From assembly GCA_002270565.1 (NCBI GenBank), contig NQMI01000067.1:178779-242778 (forward strand): a stretch of 64,000 nt of DNA. The letters are read 5' to 3'. Positions 1 to 11,677 of the stretch are shown piece after piece. The stretch's first letter is position 1, and every line of letters begins with the position of its first letter. A program made the translations under genes and the position numbers. Below the pieces are notes generated by a model that did not search any database, was not told the origin of the DNA, and saw only the letters and a program-made list of their open reading frames with translations. The DNA is from Stenocarpella maydis (lineage: Eukaryota; Ascomycota; Sordariomycetes; Diaporthales; Diaporthaceae).

Positions 1-2
1 TT

Positions 3-1149
3 GCGCAGCGCCAATGTTCTGCAGGCTCAACCGAAAAACATATGCCAGTGGTATGCCCCATGAAAGGTGTCGAGCCACTTGCGTCCTTCGATTGGACTAC
101 AAAAAAACCACTGGCCTTTCGCCCCTTTAAGCCCATCTATCACATCACTATGGCTTTGCAGAATTCCTCACCCTCGGATTTGGTCGTCATGGACCAGAAC
201 TACAAGGATCGAGTCCTCGAGAGACGGCAGCTCATGGCCCAGCACCCAGACATAGTCGTAGGGGCTATCCCGCGGGGGAGGGCAGCGGTCGAAGAACTCT
301 ACTCGCTCTTACTGTCAGAATATCTACCGCAGAGGTTCCCAACCATGTTCTCGCTATCCAAAGACTGCAAGATCTTTCAGAACCAAATCACCGGTAGTTC
401 ATTCCCGGTACTGCCACCTGACGACCCAGTCCAGGCACTGAGAAGACTTGGAGAGACCATTGAGGATGATATGTTCCTTTTACATGAGACCGACCGGGGC
501 CACCGCAGTGTCGCGTACGTCTGCTGCTACTGCTCCGGATTCGACCCGTCAAGAAAGCTGGACAAGCTGCTCTTTGAGATCCATCAGCCCGTGCCCAGTT
601 ACGACAAGATCGGACCAAGTATGGAGAGGTACTTTAAGAAAGTAGAAGTCGGCAAAAATGTAAAGCGCGTGAATGTAAGTGAACGTTACCGATTTCTTGT
701 CATGGAACCTCCGGAGTCCATACCCATGTACACAAGATACGTACTCACCTCTTGACGTTAGTGGTCCGTGGTGGATTCTCCCACTCTGTTCAACTGCAAA
801 AGTAATCACATACACGAAGAAGACCTTGACCACATAATCAAGGATGAGGAAATCGATATGGGCAAAGTAGGATAACCCCAACATCCAGGACAGGAAATAG
901 CTGACCGAAGGCGTGCAGGCGCGAGTACGGTGCGAGTTGCAAACACTGAGCCGCCTCCCGAAGACTAAAGCCATCTTGTTCTCCTTCAAGACGTACCTGT
1001 ACACACTCGAAGAGATCAAGTTGGAGGGACTTGGACCACAGCTCGCGGATGCGATGGAGGGTCTAGGAAAAGGGAACGCACCTGGAATGTGGCAGTATAA
1101 GGGCGCGCTCCGCCTAGGGAAGAAGGTGAATGAGTATCTGCGGTCATGA
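3..1149 (+). CDS. DUF3445 (haem-dependent oxidative N-demethylase-like) protein, 5' end cut by window
   Basis: Three exons give one DUF3445 protein: up to 674, 762-866 and 919-1149. The introns are 675-761 (donor GTAAGT) and 867-918. Removing them joins RVN to WSVVDSPTLF and then to ARVRCELQTLSRLPKTKA, which fits the family. The N-terminal part carries FRPFKPIYHITMAL, and the C-terminal part has the characteristic RLPKTKAILFSFKTYLY stretch. The family resembles the alpha subunit of bacterial haem-dependent oxidative N-demethylase; its function in fungi is not settled. The frame is open to the left edge. The first ATG is at 42, but an upstream exon, often with a membrane anchor in this family, may lie outside the window. 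The family and splice joins are firm; the start is not. Confidence 0.82.
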
Positions 1150-1729
1150 AGGTACCCCAGACTAATCGACACGCTGGCCGCCCAGCCGAGTGGCTTTCTA
1201 CATTTGGAGGACAGCATAAATGGAGACAAAGGTGGCAGTTGTTGCGGGACTACGAATAACTTATGAAGTCTTTCGTCATGGCCATTCTGGAGGATTTGAC
1301 ATGTAACTAGTACCTACGTAAGTAGGCAGGCCGTTGCTTAGCCGCTGTGTGTCTTACTGTTCTGTTCACTACAGTTTTGGTGCATCGACAAATCGGGGCA
1401 AGGTGTTGTGAAGTAGACAATCATACGCAGTCAATGGTAGTCTCAGGGCCATGCATTGAAGGCGATCGTCAACCTGTGCCTTCACTTTGACTGGGTTGCC
1501 CTTGGTAGTTAAATATTCCGGTAGGGCAATAACTAGCCTATCTGAACAACCTCATAGCCCGTACCAACTCCGATGAAGAACCGGCTGAGACCTGGTACGC
1601 CCGGCTGGAAAAGCCACGAGGATTGCCTCAAGGATCGGGCTAGCCTCCAGTGAGAGCTATAAGTTCATGGCAGAGTTGTAACATCTTAGAGTGGTACCAA
1701 ATACGCTCGACAATGCCCTCAGGTACATG
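1150..1729. other. Intergenic, no gene seen
   Basis: This spacer separates the convergent 3' ends of the DUF3445 and homocysteine methyltransferase genes. It has only short unsupported frames. A TACCTACGTAAGTAGG palindrome-like motif lies near 1312. Confidence 0.6.
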
Positions 1730-2851
1730 TCAGAGCGCGTCGCCGGGCCTGGAACAGACGTAGTCAACAAGTTTCTTGATGTCGTTGTGGCTGGCCTTGC
1801 AGCATCCTCCTACCAAAACAGTTTGCCACTTCTTTCGCCTGGCCGTATCGAGCACAATCTGTCCAAGGTGCTGATCCCACGGTATCTGTATATCGGGTAA
1901 GAAAGGAGCCCATTGGGCGACGCATAATGGAAGACGCCAGCTTACCTTTTGAGCAACTCGTCCAGGGGGGGCCTCCCACTTCATCGTTGTGGTATTATAG
2001 ACCTCTCCGTTCGTCCCATCCGGGTATAAAACCAACGCCGGCCACGCAGCAAGCCGGTCTTGCTCGATCATGCTCGAGACTGCACCTTCGTATTTGGCGA
2101 TCAAGCCCGCAAGCTTGTGCATCTTGGTGCAGTTGATACCAATGCCCCAGGGCTGCGTTTTGGCACTGTCACGGCAAAGCATCGCCTCTACGACCTCCTC
2201 CACAGTGCTGCCGTCGGGGAACCCATCGCCCTCTCCAGGAAAGACACATGCTATCCAGAGCGGCTTGGGGGCGAAGGCGGCGGTTGCCTTTCTGACCGCA
2301 GCGATCTCATCGACCCTGGGGATGGTCTCGCATGCAATATATGCGATGTCATCCAGCAGATTGGCAAATAGAGACAGACGCCGGGCCCACCACCCGAGTA
2401 GGCTCTCCTCGTCGTTATGATCGCTGTCGTAGGCACCGCTGTACTCCTGGCCAGGGATCATGGTGGAGCCGTAGGGCCCCAGGCTCAGGGCCAGCTTCGC
2501 GTCAGGCTTGCCCCTGGCCTGGCAGGCGATGTCCACCGCCTCCTTGAGAAACCTGGGGACACTGGCCTCGTCGATACCATTTGGCCATGCCTCCGTTCTG
2601 GTGGCTGCAAAGCCAGCGACAGAGACCTGGTAGGTGGCTGTCTCGATCACGTCGACCGGTACCTGGCCAAAGTCCCTCTGGCAGGCGAGCAGGGTCTGCG
2701 GGTCGCTCACGAGAGGGTGCGAAGACCACAGGGGAGTGGTCTCGTTGGAGAACTTTACGCCGTACTTATCTTCGAGGGACGTCCCGAGACCTCCGTCCAT
2801 GAAGAGAATGGGGGTCGTGGTCGACATGTTCGGGGTGGATTCGTGACCCAT
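1730..2851 (-). CDS. Homocysteine S-methyltransferase (Mht1/Sam4-like)
   Basis: This cytosolic enzyme of the homocysteine S-methyltransferase family makes methionine from homocysteine, using S-methylmethionine or S-adenosylmethionine as methyl donor. The continuous frame encodes 373 residues. The family start (MDGGLGTSLE) is near residue 18. The zinc ligands are visible: Cys in GIGINC (about 241) and the two Cys of GGCC (about 350-351). The frame hides a 60-nt in-phase intron at 1886-1945 (donor GTAAGC, acceptor ATACAG). Its removal takes out about 20 residues that fit no family position and leaves about 353 residues. The start at 2851 is the first ATG; a second ATG eight codons on is also possible. 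Confidence 0.88.
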   Translation of the reverse strand: MGHESTPNMSTTTPILFMDGGLGTSLEDKYGVKFSNETTPLWSSHPLVSDPQTLLACQRDFGQVPVDVIETATYQVSVAGFAATRTEAWPNGIDEASVPRFLKEAVDIACQARGKPDAKLALSLGPYGSTMIPGQEYSGAYDSDHNDEESLLGWWARRLSLFANLLDDIAYIACETIPRVDEIAAVRKATAAFAPKPLWIACVFPGEGDGFPDGSTVEEVVEAMLCRDSAKTQPWGIGINCTKMHKLAGLIAKYEGAVSSMIEQDRLAAWPALVLYPDGTNGEVYNTTTMKWEAPPGRVAQKVSWRLPLCVAQWAPFLPDIQIPWDQHLGQIVLDTARRKKWQTVLVGGCCKASHNDIKKLVDYVCSRPGDAL

Positions 2852-3663
2852 GGACCGCTCCCATGGCTGTTGGACATGTGCTTCTCGCGGGCCAGGCCTG
2901 ATCTACGATGCAGGAATTTTCAGTGCCATGGCGGAATTTTTCAAGACTATGACGTGACGCGGCGGTGGATCTATGACCCGGTTCTCGGGCCGGGCCTCGT
3001 CGGTTCCGGGCCCCGCCGGTTCCGGGCCCGGAGCTCAGTGGGCCGGGGCTCGTCAGCCGGCCAGCTCCAGCACCGGACAGGCTGACCAAGGCCCGATGAT
3101 CTGACGCCGAGTGTCCAGGGGGTGGCACAATTAGACATAACTAGTCCATTTGGCCTCGGCTCCGTACTAGGCAGGCAGGCAGTATACCGACAGAGGAAGC
3201 CTGGATCTGGTCCCTCAGGCGCTGAGGCTCAGCTCCGGCCGAGCCTGCGTGGGCCATTCGAGGGGATGGGGCCAGACGTGGCTAAGCATCTATGTTTGGT
3301 GGTACAAACCAGGGTCCAGATCCTGGGAGAGCGCTGCGGCTCTCGCTGCTGACAGTTGTCTGTGTGACGCCACGTCAATCCTTCCTCTGGCCTGGCTTGT
3401 GCTGTCACACACCAACACGTCGTGATCCACCCGAGACGCCAGGCATTAAGTGAGCGAGCTGAGATCCATCCGTGCAGAAAGACGGTCAAACAGATAAGGG
3501 GAACCTCGCGGCGCCTCGTCGACAAAAATGTCCGCCGTGCCAAAGCCCCAGCACGTTTCTGCTTCCAACCTCATCCGATTGCTTTCAACAAAGAGTGTTC
3601 GGCAGTCGACGCTATCAAGCCCGCATACGGCCGCCTAACCGATCCTTCCCCCGACCTGGTGCC
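2852..3663. other. Intergenic, presumed promoter region
   Basis: This is the upstream region of the leftward methyltransferase and of the rightward small frame. It includes a GC-rich patch near 2985-3065 with repeated GGGCCGGG-like words. No gene is supported. Confidence 0.5.
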
Positions 3664-4008
3664 ATGAACATGTCCGACATGCAGACAGCATCCAGGTATT
3701 TGAGCCGTTGCTCTTATCTGGTTTGTCTTATCGTCCTCAACGCCGCTGGTGGGCTGGCACTGCCAACTTCAACGCCAACATCATTGCGCTGGCCCAGTCT
3801 GCTCGAGACCGCAAGACTCGCCATTCCTGGGTGGCTGAATGAGACGACTGCTATTATTTTGGCGGGGGTGATCTTGGGACTCGCATCGGCCTCCATCGCT
3901 GTGTTTGGATTTGACTGGAAGGACTATGCCGTCGATTCTTCAGAGGCACGCATACTAGGCACGGAAGAACAAGGACGCCATACCTCGGAGAAGCGAATTG
4001 TGGCATGA
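3664..4008 (+). CDS. Possible small membrane protein, unknown
   Basis: An ATG at 3664 opens a 114-residue frame with two hydrophobic stretches: an N-terminal signal-like segment (YLVCLIVLNAAGGLALP, about residues 17-33) and a second, membrane-length segment (AIILAGVILGLASASIAVF, about 65-83). The C-terminus is polar. I recognise no family. The frame extends in phase upstream to 3472 without a better start. It could be a real small secreted or membrane protein, or chance. Support is only the paired hydrophobic segments and a plausible start. Confidence 0.35.
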   Translation: MNMSDMQTASRYLSRCSYLVCLIVLNAAGGLALPTSTPTSLRWPSLLETARLAIPGWLNETTAIILAGVILGLASASIAVFGFDWKDYAVDSSEARILGTEEQGRHTSEKRIVA

Positions 4009-6738
4009 TCGCAAGAGGCCTTCAACCGCACGTCGAAATACGATGCTTCGGAGATCACCTGCGAGCCCGCCAAAACCTTCCGCTTCCTGGGCAATTGTTC
4101 GTATCAGACGGTCTGTCCCGGCTCCCACATTCGCCATAGCATCGCACTGGCTGTGAGCGCAGGGCCAGCATCCATGATGCAGCCCTAGGAGCCTCTGGAC
4201 ACCATGCCCGCGACATCGCCCCCAGACGACGGACATCGGCGCCGACAAAACCAGCGTCGTTCAAGACCAATATTCCATGGCTGTGGTCACGCAAATACCG
4301 GAGCGTGAGCACGAAGGGCGCATTCATCCAACCTGTCAGCAGTGTGCGGAGTACCCAAAACGAGCAGCATGCGCCAGTATACGTACCTCACGCGGCCAGG
4401 GGACCGAGTCATGGAATGGGCCATGGCATGATAAGGGGATAAGCGGATCCGCTGTTGCTCCCGTCGGCTAGTGCCGGATGTGAACTTCACTGTGATAATC
4501 GGTCACTGGGGTCGCCCCTGAGCTAGGAAATGCCAGAGTCTAGGCTGCGAGAGGCCTCGGCCTCACCCCTGCGCCACCTGCAACACCTCTCTGCCTGTAA
4601 GGAGTACTGTCATCTTCAGTGTCTTTGTATATATGTACAGGTCACCATGCCTGGGCTGGGGCAAGGACTGCATGTGCAGGTCGGATATTTCTCAGAAACT
4701 TCAGGTTGCCTTGCTCAAGCTGCTTCCACGTCTACATGTCTAACTACAGATCGAAATGGATACACCCACCCCTCGCAGCGTGGATTGTCCATCATGATAT
4801 AAACAGGTTTCCTGATCCTGACGCTATGCGTAGCTTCTACACGTCAAGGCCTTGTGGGCGTGTCCCTGGAGCTTTCAACCTCGGCCGCCGACGGGACTAT
4901 CAGGGATCGTTGAACTGTTGTTTCCGAGGCGCAAGACCACACCCATTACCAATCGAACAAGACTGGAGAATACAAAAGTGTTCTGTTCACGCGCTCGATG
5001 CGTGCAGCGACATAAATGCAGCCATCCTCTAATGTCCCGGACGACTTACCGGAGGTTCGAATATGTGACACGCATAATATGATTATCACAGCTTCCATGC
5101 AGGCATTCCTGTCCTCTTCCCATTTACACTGCCGCCAGGCCAACTGAGATTTCTTACTTGGGCTGAAGGAATCAGTGAAGGGCCCGGGAAGGGGAATCCC
5201 GGTGCCCCTAAGGTGTACATGAGAAGAAATTTTGTACGGCAGCCAGACGGGGGGTTTTCCTCCAGACACATCCCAATTTACCAACACCAAATCGATCCCC
5301 GAAAGTTGTCGGGTACATACGGCGTGGCCTCGTACTACCCTTGTAGGTAATTAAGATGGACGGTTTCAAAGCGTGACCCGCGAGCCAAATCATGTGCTCT
5401 GAACAACGACGTGGTTATTAGTAACTAATCACCAAGCATTTCCCAGCGCCGCCAATCCTTGGAACGCCAATCTTGCAACCTAGGTAGGCTGGCATTTAGA
5501 CAAAGCTTGGCAGGCGTTGCCACCTCGCCACCTAGATACCCAAAATCATGCAATTTCTCCTCTTTGAGAAATGTGCATCTCCGCGCAAGTAAATACCCCC
5601 CCCCAAAACCAGTTCTCCACCGCAGGCACAGGTTTGTACTCGAATACGACAAGGCCCCGTGTATGTACGCCGAGCTGCCTGTGATGGGCCTACGCAATCA
5701 TCTTGCCCGCCTGGAAGGAAGCTCGAGAAAGACTTTGGCGTCTGTAGATCACGGGACCCCATGGTGGGCCGCACAGTCCTGTTACAGCACAGGTCTAACA
5801 GAACTCCTACGAGATTGATGTCTATGGGATATAATGGACTAGCATCCTTGCAACCAGGTAGCTGCTTCCTGCGTCGAAAGTAAAAACAGATATGCTGGGC
5901 GCGAGCGGCCAGGATAATACCATTACACGTATATGCCATTAGGGCACCCCTTATGATGCTTTTGCACACGGACATGGATCGGCTGTCTGACCGAGTTATG
6001 AACATCGAAACACTAGAAATATGCAAGGCGTCCCTGAGCTGAGCAACTGTTCATGCAGAGCCATGCTACGATATCCCGGCCCCATGCGACCATGAGCACG
6101 ACCGCTGAGAGGCTATGTCTCTCGCACCTCTGGTGGTCTGCAGTGTGCTTACGGGTCAGCTGGTCTTTGACGGGATAGTTGGTGTGCACAAAGACGCCTA
6201 GTCTTCGTCTGAACTATGCCGCCATGACTCGAGTACGTGTTTCCGGTGTCGATTCCAGACCGAAGCATCTGGCTACATATTTGCAGGACCACAGGCCTGA
6301 ATGATGGCCGCGACCGGATGCATGTGGGAACAAGAAATAGCTGGTAAAGGAGCCGTCAACCACGCGACAGGGACATCGGGTATTTGTTATTATTAGGGTC
6401 TCGATCAGGAACTAAGTGTACACTACCACATCGTGCCACATGGTACCTAGGTAGGGTATCCTAACGGGTCCAAAAAGACCCGTCTCGAATACGAGTCAGC
6501 ATCGTGCATGCATGCGACCTGCGCTGCTTCGTGAACACGTGAAATCTCAAGGCAGCGTTCTCTGAATCCCGGCAGCGACTATGTGCGATTTATCATCTTT
6601 CCAGACTGAGATTTTTTTCGGTGGTTGGCCTGTCTCGTTGGGAGAGACGGCACGGTTTTTGTTGCGAGGGAGTAAAGCTTGAGTTTTCCTTTTTCCCTTT
6701 TTCCCTTTTTCCGTTTTTTTTATCTTTCTTTTCCTCAC

Positions 6739-6769
<31 letters not shown>

Positions 6770-7373
6770 CAATGGCCCTCGCGGCCTGGCAACCTAAATC
6801 CTAGCCCAGGTCCCTCTCGTTAGCCTAGCTAGGAAACCAAGGACAGCTCCCCCGTCAGATCATGCCAACAGGCAGAACCCTGTTATTTGCCAGAGAAACA
6901 AACTGCGCGTGCCGAGAAAGTCTAAAGTCTGGCATGCCATTCTGCCCGTTCTGCCGAGCATCCCCAGATTGCCTTGCCCCCCCCCCCCCCCTCCTTGGTT
7001 CCGGCAAGGTGTTCTCCACAATTTCGTCCCGACCACTCTGGCGACTATGCACCCGCTCACGCGCGAGGAGGTCGTCGCCGCAGTCTGTCTCCCTGATTCG
7101 ACTCTCGCCGGGCCAGCAATACGCTGACACAAGCCCAAACCTCTGGTGTACAGTGCCCAGTGCGTAGTACGGTACCATCCGGCTCATGGCCAAGAGATCC
7201 TGGCAGGAAGCAGCCGACTCCCTGTCCCAGGACATGGCTAGCCCTCCTCTAACGGCAAGTCACTTAGCCTCACCCTCCCCTCCCGATTCCCATTTCAGAT
7301 TCTGGACCCTCCTTGCCGTCCCCACGCGGCAGCAGGCCAGATGATGCTGACCGAGAGGCTACAAACAATCTAG
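4009..7373. other. Long intergenic region, no supported gene
   Basis: About 3.3 kb without a convincing gene. Frames are short and overlap on several strands. Notable contents are CCTAGGTAGG-like palindromes near 5480 and 6446, a pyrimidine tract ending near 6771 and a poly-C run near 6977. The end of this stretch probably holds the first exon of the Zn2Cys6 regulator; in-phase ATGs at 7186 and 7234 are candidates. Confidence 0.55.
6667..6771. repeat. Pyrimidine-rich low-complexity tract
   Basis: About 105 nt of almost pure C/T on the plus strand, with TTTTCCC repeats followed by TTTTC repeats and a T run. It lies upstream of the regulator gene. This is low-complexity microsatellite-type sequence. 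Confidence 0.85.
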
Positions 7374-9998
7374 AGCAGGCGCCGCGGCTATGATCTGCCG
7401 CCAGGTCCCTCGGCTGGCCTGACCCAGGCCCAGACTGGGGACACTCCTGCTAGGCGCACCAGCCACCCGTCCCCCTTCGCGTCCGCCTCGACGCCACGTG
7501 GTGATGTCCCGCCCCCCTTCCAGCAGCCTCAGCGGAACCCGTCCCTGGCCTCCGTGGAGATATCGCGGAAGGTCAAGGCCTGTGCAGCATGCCGTAAGCA
7601 GAAGGTAGGGCGCCTCATGCCACAATGCCACTTGCAGTCCTTGCTTGCAGTCCCGGCAGTGCCGAAAGCTTTTGCAAGGCTCACAGCGTACCTGACCTTG
7701 TCATCGTCATGTAGATCAGATGTCATATGGAGGACGGAAAGCCCCCGTGTGTGAGGTGCAAACAGAGGAACCTCTCATGTGTGCTCAACAAGAGCTTACA
7801 GATGCTCATGGACGAGAGGTCTCAGTAAGCCCGCACCCCCTCCGTTGTTCTTGTCATGGCCCGGTGACCTCGCCTCCTCAGCGTAGCCCTCCGCAGCGCG
7901 GACCCGGGCACCATCCTCCGCTGCCGATTGTTGGGGTGTCTGACGACCGTGGGTAGGTGGCATCAGGACATTGTCGGCGATCTCGAATTGATATACTCCG
8001 GGGTCCAGGAGCTGCGAGAACGCTCTGCACTCGCGCCGCTTGCTGCGCTGAGGAGCTCGTCTGACCGGCCGGGCCCGGCTGGCACGATGGACCCAGGCGG
8101 TCAGGAGCAGCACGAGGACAGCGGAGGCGTGTCCCCCGGAGATAACAACTCGCCCACAATGGCGAGCATGCTGGACGAGGCCATTGCCGACCCCACAGCG
8201 CAGCACGCCGGCTTCTTCCCACCCCCCATTTCCTCGCTCAACCCACAAGCCGGGCACCCGCCCCTCCACTTTCATGACTCGGGCGAGGACGCACAGAGTC
8301 TCCACTCCGGGGGCGGATCCGTACGGGATTTCATAGCCGCCGGGCACGTCTCCCTGGCGGACGCCCAGCGGCTTTTTGAACTCTACGTCGAGCAGCTGGA
8401 CTACCACGTCTACAATATCGGCGGCCGCTGCCGGACGCTCGATGCGCTGAGGTCGCGGAGCGCCATCCTCACCGCCGCCATCCTCACCGTCGCCGCGCTG
8501 CATGACCCCGCGTCGAACCACATCTACCCAACCTGCAACAGGGAGCTGCGGCGGCTAGTATCGGCGAGCATATTCGACAGGAGGGTTGGCCGGGACCACC
8601 TGAGGGCCCTCTGCGTGGCCTCGTACTGGCTGAGCGACATCAGCTGGACCCTGTCCGGCATGGCGATCCGCAGGGCCACCGAGGTCAACCTGAGCGGTAA
8701 CTATCAAAAGATACTGGCCGAGGGCGGCGGTGACGACGACGCGGCCGACTGCCTGCGGCTGTGGTATAACATTTTTATCTGTGACAGGAACCTCTCAACC
8801 CTCTATAGCAGGCAGACCCTCGTGTGCGAGGACGCCAGTATCCACGGCTGGGAGCAGTTTCTCAAGACGCCCGTGTCGACGGACCACGACAAGAGACTGA
8901 TGAGCAAGGTCTCGCTGCACCTGATCCTGTCGAGCATCCACGAGCTGTTTGGCCCCGACAACGGGGTCGCGGTCCCACCCGCCTTCTCGTTGCAGCTCGC
9001 CCACTACAGCCGTCAGCTCGACCACTGGGTGGGTGTGTGGTCGACGACGCTGAAGAGTCAGTACCCGCCCCACGATGTGTAAGAGGACACACGTCCGAGC
9101 CTGGGAGAAGAAGAATAAGAAATGAGAAGGGGTGGAAGGAGAAAGGCGTAAAGAGAAGAAAGAGAAAAAAAAGAAAAAGAAAAAGAAAAAGAAAAACCCT
9201 CCCCACACTTCCTCAACCTCCCTGCCCTCTTCAAAGTTCTGACCAGGCTGGCTGACTGCTCCGTTGGCAGGCTGCTCCGCGACGATTGGCGAGTTCCCAG
9301 TAAAAAATGCACTTGTTTATTACCACTTCTCGAAGCTCTACCTCTTCAGCCATGTCTTCCGCGGGCTCGCGAACAAGGACCCGATCCCCGTCCCGCTGCG
9401 GGAGGCCGCCTCGGGCGCGATCGCGGCGGCAACAAACATCATCGAGCTCGTCCTCCAGGACCCGGACATTGCCGTCAGCCTCCGGGGCACGCCCACCTAC
9501 GTCCACGCCATGGTGTGCTTCGCCTGCGTGTTCCTCCTGAAGCTGGCTGCCAAGCGGCAGGACGGGCTGGTCGATGCCGGCGCCGTCGGCGACCTGGCAC
9601 ACCGGCTGGTCGCGCAGTTCAGGTCGATACGGGCGGGCAAGTGGCACCTCGCCTTCGTCATGGCGGACGGCCTGGACAAGTGCGCCGCCGCCCTGCTCGG
9701 CGACGGCGGCGCGGCGGCAGGTGACCTCCCGGCTGAGGGGGGTCCCGGCAGCATGATGGCCGGCCCGGGCCCAGAGGACACATCGAGCATGGCCTTTGGC
9801 ATGTACGCCGACCCGAACGCCTCGTCCTTGCATGGGCCTGTGCCCTCGGGCCTCGGTGGCGTGGGAGGCCCGGTCGGCGGGATGCAGCCGGCGCAGGCCG
9901 CACTCCAGAGCCCGGATCTGTCGTTTGGGCCCCAGAGCTTCTTCGAGTTCGGTGCGGCCCCGCCCGGCCCGGAGGATGAGCCCTTTGGATTCCCCTGA
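7374..9998 (+). CDS. Zn2Cys6 fungal transcription factor
   Basis: This is a nuclear DNA-binding regulator in at least four exons: up to 7604, 7715-7824, 7957-9056 and 9271-9998. Splicing 7604 to 7715 assembles the binuclear cluster with spacing C-x2-C-x6-C-x8-C-x2-C-x6-C (CAACRKQK, then IRCHMEDGKPPCVRCKQR). A middle homology region follows, containing SWTLSGMAIRRATEVNL and IGEFPVKNALVYYHFSKLYL. The tail is rich in Gly, Pro and Ala. The third intron (9057-9270) is 214 nt, swollen by a purine tract. The frame is open upstream to 7374 without ATG, so the start must lie in an earlier exon (ATG 7186 or 7234 possible). The regulated genes are unknown. Confidence 0.85.
9108..9196 (+). repeat. Purine (GA/A) tract inside an intron
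   Basis: A nearly pure A/G stretch (GAAGAAG, then repeated AAAAAG units) inside the third intron of the Zn2Cys6 regulator. It looks like microsatellite expansion and explains the long intron. Confidence 0.85.
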
Positions 9999-10531
9999 GC
10001 CGCGGCGTGTAACTTGGTCTTTCCTGTACGGCGCATGCAGTTTGGCCTTCAGAACCGTCCCTCGGTGTGGAGTCGTTGACGGATCGGAGCATTGGCAATT
10101 TTCTCAACAGCAGACGTGGCCAGGTTTCCATGTGCGGATGGCAGTTTTGGTGCTCGGCGGATCCTGATCTCTTGTCCCTCGGCTACTAGAGGTGAAATAG
10201 CCATCGGCGTGTTCCCACTTGTCATGTGAATGCTCCTGGACCTTGTCTCTCCCGGTAGCCCAGCGACCATCCTGCCTACTCGCCAGGCTTTCTGCTCGCA
10301 AGCCCGGAGCCAGACCGTCGGAGTTGCTTTTGCAAGGACCACGAATGTGCCACGGACAAAATCCATCACAACATTCCTTCTCTGTGTGACTCGCATGACT
10401 CTACTGCGCACTGGGCTGGGGGGCTGGTGGCCACTCGAGCGAAGCTGTCGCCCTCGCTCACAAACCATGACCAGCTGATCTGTGCCCAAAGCTCTAGGTA
10501 TCGGATCTGCAGGAGGACTGTGCATTCTTCC
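9999..10531. other. Intergenic between convergent genes
   Basis: Shared 3' region of the regulator and the acidic hypothetical gene. No supported gene or repeat is seen. Confidence 0.6.
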
Positions 10532-11677
10532 TCAGGCGCGTTTTTCCTGGTTAGCAGTCCGCCCGGCATGCAGGGACGAGCCGAAGGCGATGCTGAGGGT
10601 CGAGCCCTGAAAGTCCACCCGAGAGACATCGATCTTGTCTCCGGAAGATGGAGCACTGGCAAGGAGCTGGGCAAGGTCGCCAAACGGCTGGCGGGTGCTT
10701 GACCTCTGTGCGAAATCGGCGATGGGTCTCGCGGAGGCACCAAGGAGTAATGGGTTGTCGTCCGTCTCGGGTTCGTTGCCTTCCCAATCCTCTTGGCCCA
10801 CGAAGGAGCCGTTTTCGGAGGAATTGTCGTCGTCCTCGTTCTGCCTCAGGTCATAGCCCTCCTCGTCCTCGTCTATCTCCATCGCATGGTCTGCATCGTC
10901 GTGCAAGCTCGAATAGTCATTGTCGATATCGCCGCCATGGTGCTCAATATAATCCCTTGGTCTAGGCTCCGTCCAGGGAGCTTGGAAGAGTGAATGTACC
11001 TTGACCAGCCTCTTCGCGAACGGCGACCTGGGCATCATCTGACCCACGGCCTGATCCAGTGCAGTTGCAGCACCGGACTCGTGGCCGGAAGCTCTGCGGG
11101 CCCTCCTCTTCGCGATGATCTTGTCCCGCTTCCTCACGAAGCGAGAGTGAGCCGCGTTGAGAGATTCCATAAGCTCCCTAGCTATGACACCTGACATGTC
11201 GTCTGGCAGGCAGGAGGCCTTGATGATCTGCTCCCAGCAGCGCACGCCGGGCGGCGGGTTCAAGCTGTCATGGCAGGGGACATGTGGAGCCGCAGGCGTG
11301 CCACGCTCAGGTTCCAGGTCCAGGACTGGCAGGCAGAAGTGCCGCTCGACCTGGTCGAGAAAGTCCATGAGCAACGGCGTCACGTCGCGGGCGTTTGGGT
11401 CGTCCCTCTGCAGGGCTCGACACAGCGCCTGAGCCTTGTCGGGCGATGAGACCCACATGGGGTGGCTGCTGCTGCTGCGCACGAGGCCGGCACGCGGGAT
11501 CAGGACATCGAGGCGCTCCAGCGGATCGAGAGGCAGGTTGCGCAGGCCCTTGAGGACCTGGTCGACGCGTTGCCGATATGCCGCCCTGGCACTCCCGGCC
11601 TTCTTGCGTCGAGCACGGACCGAGAGGCCGGCGGTGATGTTGGCTGGAGGCGTCTTGCCGGCTTTTATGCGGCCCAT
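10532..11677 (-). CDS. Hypothetical protein with acidic C-terminal region
   Basis: A single uninterrupted 381-residue frame. The ATG at 11677 has a strong context (GCCACC before ATGG). The N-terminus is basic (RARRKKAG near residue 22), and a basic patch (KRDKIIAKRRARR) lies near the middle. A strongly acidic stretch follows (DEDEEGYDLRQNEDDD), then a Ser-rich C-terminus. This charge layout suggests a nuclear protein, but I recognise no domain. Length, start context and coding-like composition support it as a real gene. Confidence 0.6.
   Translation of the reverse strand: MGRIKAGKTPPANITAGLSVRARRKKAGSARAAYRQRVDQVLKGLRNLPLDPLERLDVLIPRAGLVRSSSSHPMWVSSPDKAQALCRALQRDDPNARDVTPLLMDFLDQVERHFCLPVLDLEPERGTPAAPHVPCHDSLNPPPGVRCWEQIIKASCLPDDMSGVIARELMESLNAAHSRFVRKRDKIIAKRRARRASGHESGAATALDQAVGQMMPRSPFAKRLVKVHSLFQAPWTEPRPRDYIEHHGGDIDNDYSSLHDDADHAMEIDEDEEGYDLRQNEDDDNSSENGSFVGQEDWEGNEPETDDNPLLLGASARPIADFAQRSSTRQPFGDLAQLLASAPSSGDKIDVSRVDFQGSTLSIAFGSSLHAGRTANQEKRA

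Noticed and set aside
549..1229. Leftward 226-codon frame over the DUF3445 gene
   Set aside because: Overlaps two spliced exons with clear family motifs on the other strand.
9231..9833. Leftward 200-codon frame opposite the Zn2Cys6 regulator
   Set aside because: Shadow of the last regulator exon in high-GC sequence.
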